This document shows positions 1-5,295 of a stretch of 6,593 nucleotides of DNA, one piece after another (position 1 is the stretch's first letter; every line of letters begins with the position of its first letter). The stretch is taken from positions 1 to 6,593 of the forward strand of contig JAOUQB010000140.1 in assembly GCA_029879555.1 (NCBI GenBank), given 5' to 3'. The notes beneath the pieces are model-generated. The model was not told the origin of the DNA. It saw only the letters and a program-made list of their open reading frames with translations, and ran no database searches. The position numbers were made by a program, and so were the translations under genes. Source of the DNA: Nitrospirota bacterium. GTDB taxonomy: Bacteria; Nitrospirota; Nitrospiria; Nitrospirales; UBA8639.

Positions 1-65
1 GCCTCTCCAACGTATTGTTCCCGGTTATAGACCGGGATGAACACGGTAACTTTTGGAATGTTCAC
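1..65 (-). CDS. Family 2 glycosyltransferase, N-terminal fragment (runs off the left edge)
   Basis: Read on the minus strand from a GTG at 65-63, the 21 complete codons end in VFIPVYNREQYVGE, the classic opening of the GT-A fold in family 2 glycosyltransferases: a short beta strand (KVTVFIPVYN), then the loop that binds the nucleotide of the sugar donor, then the first helix. Family members move a sugar from a nucleotide-sugar donor to a growing glycan or lipid-linked acceptor on the cytoplasmic face of the membrane. The start is well supported: GAGGG lies five bases upstream, the hydrophobic strand begins six residues in, and there is no in-frame ATG between the GTG and the upstream stop at 114-116. 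Acceptor and donor cannot be told from this fragment. The gene is divergent from the kinase-like gene at 265 and fits a surface-glycan locus. Confidence 0.85.
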   Translation of the reverse strand, partial: MNIPKVTVFIPVYNREQYVGE

Positions 66-264
66 CTTATCCCTCAGGAATGATTCTGTGGTTTGCCAGA
101 TGCCGCGCGTTTGTTACAATTCCGTTTTACCATAGTTCTGCTTTTTGTCGTCGGCTCTCACCATGTGCCGGGTCGTTTTGAGGAGCCAGGGAATCTTATA
201 CCACCAATCCGGTAATTGCTATCACCACAGATCGTGATACCACATTCGTGAAAAACCTTGCTCT
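66..264. other. Divergent intergenic region between glycosyltransferase and kinase-like gene
   Basis: Genes leave this 199-bp gap in both directions, so promoters for both should lie here. Apart from the GAGGG site at 71-75, I see no convincing sigma70 pair. A TATACC hexamer at 197-202 and a TTGAGG at 178-183 on the plus strand are only 13 bases apart, which is too close. The in-frame stop TGA at 235-237 bounds the kinase-like reading frame on its upstream side. Confidence 0.5.
71..75 (-). promoter_or_regulatory. Shine-Dalgarno site of the glycosyltransferase
   Basis: GAGGG on the minus strand, followed by the five-base spacer ATAAG and then GTG. This is the best ribosome binding site in the window, and it is the evidence for choosing the GTG at 65-63 as the start. 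Confidence 0.75.
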
Positions 265-1083
265 ATGAATGTCGAACGATCGATCAAACAGATTTCTCCA
301 TTTTTCCTGAAACGAGTAAAATATTTCCTGTCTCGGCTTTTTGGCACGCGTCTTCAAAAGGCGAAAGGCCTGTATTATGTCAATGTGAATGACCATCGAT
401 TTAAACGTCTCATCCTCTGTGATTCCTTTTTGGCTACTGAAATTGAGCAACATTTGGAAACTTTTGTGGAAAGTGGCTATTTCCCTCCTCTCGTGGCTCG
501 TTATGAACATGAAATTTGGCTCGACTATGTCGAGGGTGTTCCAGTTCGTTCGGTCGATGAGGGCTTTGTCCTCAAAATAGCAGAATTTTATGCCACGGTG
601 TACGGGAAAGCTCCCCGATTAGTGAACGCCTCACAATCGCCTTATCCCAGTCGGCTGTTCCAAGACCTTCGTTTTCTTCGCCAAATTAATGTGTTAACTC
701 TAGACCTGTATAGAGACCTTCAAAAAACAGGTGAAGCCATCATTCCGGAAGAGGTTTGGGTCGGTTATGACTACACTGACCCTGTTCTGAAAAACTTTCT
801 TCTTCGACAAGACACTAACCACATATGTGTGGTGGATGTTGATGGGTTAGCGGAGAGCCAGCTTTTAGGCATTGGGGTGGCTAAGGCCTGCGTTCGGTGG
901 TTAGGGCCGTATCAGGATCTGTTCTTTTCTTCGCTTGCCAAGCAAGGGGCACCCGATATTCAGAAGTATTTCAGTTTTGTGGAATTGTGCTTCCTTGCCA
1001 AATGGATGAAGCGAGCCTTTTTGGAACATGATTGGAAGGTGATTGACTCGACGCTCTTTGAGCGCTTTCGTCGTCGACAATAG
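265..1083 (+). CDS. Kinase-fold protein (APH/LPS-kinase-like) with altered catalytic loop
   Basis: This 272-residue protein has the layout of the aminoglycoside-phosphotransferase/LPS-kinase branch of the protein-kinase fold. The N-terminal half looks like an ATP-binding lobe, with K48 in RFKRLIL the only reasonable candidate for the phosphate-binding lysine. YTDPVLKNFLL (170-180) lines up with the catalytic loop HGDxxxxN: D172 would be the catalytic base and N177 the metal ligand, while Tyr replaces the usual His. VVDVDGL (189-195) supplies the second metal-binding Asp, D191. There is no signal peptide or membrane segment, so it should be cytoplasmic. The likely role is phosphorylation of a sugar or small molecule of the surface glycan, but the substrate is unknown. 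ATG 265 is the only ATG between the upstream in-frame stop and the conserved part; it has no clear Shine-Dalgarno site. The gene ends 61 bp from a convergent SGNH hydrolase. It could also be a pseudokinase. Confidence 0.7.
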   Translation: MNVERSIKQISPFFLKRVKYFLSRLFGTRLQKAKGLYYVNVNDHRFKRLILCDSFLATEIEQHLETFVESGYFPPLVARYEHEIWLDYVEGVPVRSVDEGFVLKIAEFYATVYGKAPRLVNASQSPYPSRLFQDLRFLRQINVLTLDLYRDLQKTGEAIIPEEVWVGYDYTDPVLKNFLLRQDTNHICVVDVDGLAESQLLGIGVAKACVRWLGPYQDLFFSSLAKQGAPDIQKYFSFVELCFLAKWMKRAFLEHDWKVIDSTLFERFRRRQ

Positions 1084-1144
1084 GACCGCCAAGGTGGAAC
1101 AGGTTTCGTAAGGATATGAGGAATGGAGTTCGGATATAGTTGAC

Positions 1145-2356
1145 TCAAGGTGTCATTAACGCGTTGGCTAACACTTCTCCGACGACGTGATTGCCAACGG
1201 TAGAATAGTGCCTGCTCCGATCTGAAATTAATTCGTCCAGTGACGAGAGGTGCGCCTGATGAACCAGTTCGGTGGATGGGTCAATGAGCTCATGGGCCGA
1301 TTGTAATTCCTCAAGAAGATCTTGGTAATCGAGACCCTCCCCATTCATTAATTGTTTGATTGGCTTTTCCGTGGGAAGGTGGACAATCATGAACCGCCCT
1401 CCCGTTTCCTCAACCTCCCCCCTGAATTCTTGAATAATTCGCCACACGACTTTTCTGGACATCGAATCGCGGGCAAAAAAGTCGTATCCTTTTTTCCTAG
1501 GCGAAAAGTTTACGGTGACTCCCGTGATGATAAAGGAAGCCAAGCGACTTTGATAAATGGGGAGGTCTTCATAGTTGGCCTCCTGATAAAAAAACTCATG
1601 GTCTTTGAATTCCCAATTATTGAAATCTTTGAATTTGGAGATGAGGTCTTCAGGTCGGACGGTAGGGACATTAATAAGTCGGAACTCATCATGTTCGAGA
1701 ATGAACCGAGGTTTAGAGAAAATGACTCCGGTATCGGGGCTGTAGAGCATTCGAATGAGATTCATGGTTCGTTTCACATTAGAATTTTGAAATCCAAAAA
1801 TGACTAGATGAGGATGTAATGGTTTTCCATGTTTTCTCCAACGAAGAAAGGCTTGGTCGATGGCATATCCTTGGCCGCCCAGGTTGATCACTTCAACTGT
1901 TCGGCCATTGGCTTTCATGGTCTGTTCTAGGACGGCTCCCCAGCTTTCTTCATAGGGCACATCGTCTCCATGAGTAAAGGAATCCCCAAAGATGGCAATA
2001 CGTAAGGTTTCTGGTGAGGGATGAGGTGACGTTTCTGGACGGGAAGAAGGTGTTCGGGCCCCAGCGCTGTTTGAAAAGTAGAGCCCATTGGCCGATTGAC
2101 TATTGGGTCGTACGGCCCAGCCCAAATCAGGGTCATACTGGGTGTAACTCGATTGTTGATTCTGGTACTGCGCAAGGTTTTTTTCTAAACTGTTGATGGG
2201 AAATTGAAAGGGGCGAATTCTTCGGTCAGCGATGGAGATATTGCCATCCATGTCAGTTTGGGACATCACGCGCAGAATAATTTCGGCTCCAATTAACGTC
2301 AGAATGATGGAACCGATAATGAGAACCAGCCTCGATAATTGTTTATGGTTGCTCAT
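1145..2356 (-). CDS. Membrane-anchored SGNH/GDSL-family hydrolase
   Basis: The 403-residue protein begins with one hydrophobic segment (about residues 9-29) preceded by basic residues, so it is probably an inner-membrane protein with a periplasmic catalytic domain. YDPDLGWAVRPN (74-85) is typical of the lead-in to bacterial SGNH domains. Block I is FGDSFTHG (123-130) with nucleophile S126; block II is NLGGQGYAIDQ (158-168); block III is FGFQNSN (187-193), without the usual ND pair. Block V is RHYSTVGN (382-389) with catalytic H383; the Asp normally three residues before it is Arg, and D379 lies four before. Family members are esterases or acyltransferases acting on acyl groups of glycans and other substrates. 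It is the last gene of the minus-strand run, 103 bp after the oxygenase. No clear Shine-Dalgarno site precedes the ATG at 2356, but the membrane segment directly after it supports this start. The substrate is unknown. Confidence 0.88.
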   Translation of the reverse strand: MSNHKQLSRLVLIIGSIILTLIGAEIILRVMSQTDMDGNISIADRRIRPFQFPINSLEKNLAQYQNQQSSYTQYDPDLGWAVRPNSQSANGLYFSNSAGARTPSSRPETSPHPSPETLRIAIFGDSFTHGDDVPYEESWGAVLEQTMKANGRTVEVINLGGQGYAIDQAFLRWRKHGKPLHPHLVIFGFQNSNVKRTMNLIRMLYSPDTGVIFSKPRFILEHDEFRLINVPTVRPEDLISKFKDFNNWEFKDHEFFYQEANYEDLPIYQSRLASFIITGVTVNFSPRKKGYDFFARDSMSRKVVWRIIQEFRGEVEETGGRFMIVHLPTEKPIKQLMNGEGLDYQDLLEELQSAHELIDPSTELVHQAHLSSLDELISDRSRHYSTVGNHVVGEVLANALMTP

Positions 2357-2459
2357 ACAGGGCGAGTCTAATTGTAAGTGAAGTCGGTGTTAACGGAAAG
2401 GTATAAGGATGTTGATGGTTTAACCAACTTGGGAAGCCGGGGTTTGTCTCTCGAAGGAT

Positions 2460-3173
2460 TTAGTAACCTTTTGAAGATTTGCCAAGCATGCGTTGTAACC
2501 GATCACGCCACGAAAAACGATTAATCACGACAATGAACACTTTTCTCATCTGATTGCCTGGGCAGCGAATTTCTTTGACCCCATGCCAGGAATTGCCTTT
2601 TCGAGCAAATAATAAACTATAGTTGCCTATCGCTTTTGAGGTTGAGGCCTGCTTGAAGTCTTCAAATGTTGGCGCGGATTGACGGTCGAATTGCCCTTCG
2701 TCATCAAGGATGACCGTTTCTCCTCCCCAACTTTCTTGCCAGTCTTTCTCGGTGTTGAAGTAGAAGATATGGGATCCGAGTTTATGTTTGGCATCGCAAT
2801 GGGGGGAGACGGAACACCCATTGGGCGTGTAGTGCCAATGCAGAGTTAATTCTAAAGAATTGACGTTGAATAATCGTTTGAGCCACGTCAGATAGTCTCT
2901 GCTCTGCAGTTCGGCGATGAAGGCTTTCCAGGGAGGTGCCAAAGGAAGCCCGTCTTGGTATTCCAGGGTAAAACGATCATGACTGTGTTGGCCATGCGCT
3001 CGTTTAACCCCAAAGCGCCGTTCAAATTGGGAAACATCGGGTAGCGTGGCCAGGAGTTGTTCGTGCCCTTCTTGGGTTAGTAACCCTTCAGGATTCATCC
3101 AGGGATAAGGCCTGGCCTGTTGGAATGGCTTTGGGTCAATGGCGGTGAGGCGTGGAAAATTTAAATAGGTCAT
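2460..3173 (-). CDS. 2-oxoglutarate/Fe(II)-dependent oxygenase (prolyl-hydroxylase-like)
   Basis: The 237-residue protein carries the iron-binding HxD...H triad of the 2OG-Fe(II) oxygenase superfamily. H125 and D127 sit in SPHCDAKHKLGSHIFYFN (123-140), and the distal H197 in NSWHGVKEI (194-202). R210, thirteen residues after H197, is the likely anchor for the carboxylate of 2-oxoglutarate. WGGETVIL (149-156) matches the strand between the two halves of the site in prolyl-4-hydroxylase-like members. Such enzymes couple oxidative decarboxylation of 2-oxoglutarate to hydroxylation of a protein side chain or small molecule; the target here is unknown. There is no signal peptide, so it should be cytoplasmic. 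It starts 12 bp after the stop of the mutase gene, so the two are very likely cotranscribed, and it lacks a good Shine-Dalgarno site of its own. The basic C-terminal tail (RDRLQRMLGKSSKGY) follows the catalytic core. Confidence 0.87.
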   Translation of the reverse strand: MTYLNFPRLTAIDPKPFQQARPYPWMNPEGLLTQEGHEQLLATLPDVSQFERRFGVKRAHGQHSHDRFTLEYQDGLPLAPPWKAFIAELQSRDYLTWLKRLFNVNSLELTLHWHYTPNGCSVSPHCDAKHKLGSHIFYFNTEKDWQESWGGETVILDDEGQFDRQSAPTFEDFKQASTSKAIGNYSLLFARKGNSWHGVKEIRCPGNQMRKVFIVVINRFSWRDRLQRMLGKSSKGY

Positions 3174-3185
3174 GGCGATGTTATG

Positions 3186-3941
3186 CTAATGAGTTGCGTG
3201 TTGAAGCCAACGCCCCAAGAGTTTTTCCGAAAATCGAGCAAACGATGAGCGTGGCCGAAGGTGTTCTCGGCGAATGGGGGACATCTCCTCGGTGAGTTCA
3301 TAGAGGATAGGGTCGCCGGTGCGAATTCTGAGGTTGGCAATATCCGTATCACTGATGTGATCGATGTGTTTTATCAATCCACGTAGACTATTATGGTGTG
3401 CCACAATGAGAATGCGCTTCCCGTTCCGCAGTTCGGGAATGACCACATCCTGCCAGAAGGGTAGAAGGCGTGCAAGCGTGTCTCGAAGGCTTTCACTTTG
3501 AGGAAGATCGGTAGACGGAAGATGGGCATACAGGGGGTCATTTCCTGGAAAACGAGCATCCGTGACCTCGAGGGGTGGAGGAGGGGCATCAAAATCTCGT
3601 TGCCATGTCACGATCTGTTTGGTTCCATACTTCTTCCTGGCCTCGAACCACGTTAAGCCTTGGAGGGCGCCGTAATGGCGTTCATTTAAACGCCAATCTT
3701 TATGAGTTGGGAGATGTGAGAGTTGCATCGCCTCAAGAACAATATTCAGGGTATCAATGGCCCGATTGAGGTAAGACGTAAAACAGAGGTCAAATGACAC
3801 GCCACGAGTCTTTAACAGCTGGCCTGCGTGTTTGGCCTCGGAAATGCCAGCGGTGCTTAAATCGACATTCGTCCATCCCGTGAAGCGTTTTTCGGTATTC
3901 CAGAGACTTTTCCCATGGCGGAGGATGGTGAGTGTGCTCAT
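3186..3941 (-). CDS. gpmA: Divergent GpmA-type (2,3-bisphosphoglycerate-dependent) phosphoglycerate mutase
   Basis: The 251-residue protein is collinear with cofactor-dependent phosphoglycerate mutases, which interconvert 3- and 2-phosphoglycerate through a phospho-histidine. Visible hallmarks are RHGKSLWN (8-15, phospho-acceptor H9), FTGW (20-23), TSYLNRAIDT (55-64, R60), LNERHYGALQGL (85-96, acid/base E87, R88, Y90), PPPP (120-123), ESL (150-152) and AHHNSLRGL (181-189, second catalytic H182). The start is secure because MSTLTILRHG has the family's usual spacing to the phospho-histidine. Several phosphate-contacting positions differ from E. coli GpmA: the equivalent of K100 is W98, R116 is Q114, G185 is H183, and E13 is K11. 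Catalytic residues are kept, so it is probably an active phosphotransferase or phosphatase whose substrate may have changed. It heads a minus-strand run with the oxygenase, an unusual place for a glycolytic enzyme. No Shine-Dalgarno site is visible; the bases before the ATG are pyrimidine-rich. Confidence 0.88.
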   Translation of the reverse strand: MSTLTILRHGKSLWNTEKRFTGWTNVDLSTAGISEAKHAGQLLKTRGVSFDLCFTSYLNRAIDTLNIVLEAMQLSHLPTHKDWRLNERHYGALQGLTWFEARKKYGTKQIVTWQRDFDAPPPPLEVTDARFPGNDPLYAHLPSTDLPQSESLRDTLARLLPFWQDVVIPELRNGKRILIVAHHNSLRGLIKHIDHISDTDIANLRIRTGDPILYELTEEMSPIRREHLRPRSSFARFSEKLLGRWLQHATH

Positions 3942-4191
3942 GAAGAAATATCTGCTAAATCAAAAATAATACAATGAAAATGGCATCAAGCTCGTGCTGG
4001 TGAATGTACAAGAGTGAAAGAGGCCTTAAAAATGATCATAGAAAGTGTGAGTTCCCTTCTTCATTCCCATAGAAATCGCTAGATTTTGGAAAAAGCCCTG
4101 ATACCCAGTGTGGGCAAGGGTGCGTTTTCTTTCGATGGGACATGGGGGAGCCGATTGTGAATCTGCTTAAACAGGGAATGTTGGTTTTCTG

Positions 4192-4230
4192 AAAAATGCC
4201 CGTAATTTTCGTTTTTACGTTAGCATTTTT
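4192..4230 (+). terminator. Terminator-like hairpin in a divergent gap
   Basis: AAAAATGC (4192-4199) pairs perfectly with GCATTTTT (4223-4230), and inside it CGTAA (4201-4205) pairs with TTACG (4215-4219) around a nine-base loop. A small internal loop (C against TTA) separates the two stems. The 3' side ends in five T, as in an intrinsic terminator, and the A run on the 5' side makes it symmetric, so it could act on either strand. The stem is AT-rich and therefore weak. No annotated gene on either strand ends into it. Confidence 0.35.
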
Positions 4231-4405
4231 GTGAGATGTCGACAATTGATGTTTGAGACCATTGGGACTTCAATTGAAGGTGTCAAAAGGAAAGCCCCGT
4301 GCTAATCTTGACTGGTAAATTATCATCCAGAATTGCCTTTGGGATTCTTGGAACGTGATGGCTCACGATGTTGTTTCAGCAGACTTTCTACATTAATCCC
4401 GCACT

Positions 4406-4409
4406 GAGG
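4406..4409 (+). promoter_or_regulatory. Shine-Dalgarno site deciding the start of the WaaP-like kinase
   Basis: GAGG followed by a six-base spacer (CCGTCT) and ATG at 4416. The longer alternative start, ATG 4368, has only a GGAA fourteen bases upstream. This favours 4416. Confidence 0.6.
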
Positions 4410-4415
4410 CCGTCT

Positions 4416-5294
4416 ATGGCCAATATTGGGATTTCACGGTTTAAAGATTTTACCAAATACTCAGAAGGGATATTGGTCTCCCGCCCCTCAAAGCGACAGG
4501 TCCGTACCGTATATCTTGATGTGGCCGGACATCGAAAAAAATATTATCTCAAGCAAGCCGGTCCGCAGCCGGTGCGCGAAATCCTGAAGGCGTGGCGGCG
4601 TTACCAACGGCCTTGTTCGGAAGTGGCCCGTGAGTTGTTAATTATACAGCTCTTTCGAGATCATGGGATTCCGGTCATGAATCCCGTCGCCTGGGGAGAA
4701 CGCAAAGGGTTTGGGTGGTCGATGGGGGGATTTATGTTGGTGGAGGAAGTGGTCGGACGGGAATTTGTTGAAGTGTACCGATTGGCATTACCCCACATTC
4801 GAAGACGGTTGATGTGGGTGTATGGAGAATTATTGGGGACCCTGCATCAAACAGGAATCGACTCGAAGGTCCACCCACGAGATCTCATATGCATTTCAGA
4901 AGATTATGGGTCCTTTCGAACGTGTTTGGTTGTCATTGATCGGGAGCGAGGCCAGACTCACCTTGTCGATTTATCCGTACAGGATCGTGGAAAAAGGTTA
5001 GCAGAAATTTGGGTCAAGGGATCGTTTACCCTCGGCCGAGCCAGCCTACGAGAACTATTCGTGTTCTTGTCGAGTTACTGTGCAGCATGTGACATGAAAC
5101 GGGCGAGGCGGGTATGGTGCCGGGATTTGGTTCATAGGATTATGGCGCGTGCTGCCAAAATTCTTGATCAGGATAGAAGGTTTTCAGCGCTTCGGCTCGA
5201 TTTTAAGGAAAAGTATGGTGTGTGTCAGAAGGGAAGAGTAATAGATGGGAAAGGAAAGGAGAAGATCACCTCTCTAGAGGAAAATCTACGATAA
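4416..5294 (+). CDS. Lipopolysaccharide kinase, WaaP/InaA (Kdo/heptose kinase-like) family
   Basis: From ATG 4416 the protein has 292 residues; ATG 4368 would add 16 residues that look unlike the family. The pattern is that of WaaP/InaA/KdkA kinases, cytoplasmic or membrane-associated enzymes that phosphorylate Kdo or heptose of the LPS inner core with ATP. RKKYYLKQ (42-49) holds the ATP-binding lysine K46. SEVARELLIIQLFRDHGIPV (68-87) carries the lobe-bridging Glu (E69 or E73), followed by PVAWGERKG. LGTLHQTGI (140-148) leads to the catalytic loop HPRDLICIS (153-161), where D156 is the base and Pro stands in place of the His of HRD. VVIDRERG (172-179) gives the metal-binding D175. The C-terminal tail is Lys/Glu-rich. 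The stop codon lies one base before the ATG of the downstream SGNH hydrolase, so the pair is almost certainly cotranscribed and translationally coupled. Family assignment is fairly sure; the sugar acceptor is not known. Confidence 0.82.
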   Translation: MANIGISRFKDFTKYSEGILVSRPSKRQVRTVYLDVAGHRKKYYLKQAGPQPVREILKAWRRYQRPCSEVARELLIIQLFRDHGIPVMNPVAWGERKGFGWSMGGFMLVEEVVGREFVEVYRLALPHIRRRLMWVYGELLGTLHQTGIDSKVHPRDLICISEDYGSFRTCLVVIDRERGQTHLVDLSVQDRGKRLAEIWVKGSFTLGRASLRELFVFLSSYCAACDMKRARRVWCRDLVHRIMARAAKILDQDRRFSALRLDFKEKYGVCQKGRVIDGKGKEKITSLEENLR

Positions 5295-5295
5295 T

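Larger units (their letters stand above)
3942..4415. other. Divergent intergenic region between gpmA-like and WaaP-like genes
   Basis: No convincing protein gene lies in this gap of about 470 bp. It should hold promoters for both flanking genes. On the minus side, TATTAT at 3966-3971 could be a -10 box for the mutase run, giving a leader of only about 20 bases, but it lacks a proper -35. On the plus side, TTGACT at 4308-4313 resembles a -35, but the hexamer 17 bases on (AATTGC) is poor. The region also holds a terminator-like hairpin at 4192-4230 and two copies of CAATTGA at 4243-4249 and 4271-4277, 28 bp apart. The second copy lies inside the perfect 10-bp palindrome TTCAATTGAA (4269-4278), so an operator is possible but unproven. 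Confidence 0.5.

Noticed and set aside
196..510. Minus-strand open frame of 104 codons overlapping the start of the kinase-like gene
   Set aside because: It lies antisense to a gene with recognisable motifs and shows no family features.
1352..1807. Plus-strand open frame of 151 codons inside the SGNH hydrolase gene
   Set aside because: It is antisense to a well-supported SGNH protein and has no recognisable domain.
2400..2427. Possible minus-strand promoter before the SGNH gene: TTGGTT (2422-2427), 16-base spacer, TATACC (2400-2405)
   Set aside because: Both hexamers match the consensus only partly, and readthrough from the genes upstream is enough to explain expression.
4036..4245. Minus-strand frame of 69 codons in the divergent gap
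   Set aside because: It needs a TTG start, has no Shine-Dalgarno support, and has a composition rich in Ser, Pro, His and Lys without any pattern.
4358..4396. ATG at 4358 opening a 12-codon frame just before the WaaP-like gene
   Set aside because: It stops at once, has no ribosome binding site of its own, and does not look like a leader peptide with a regulatory codon run.
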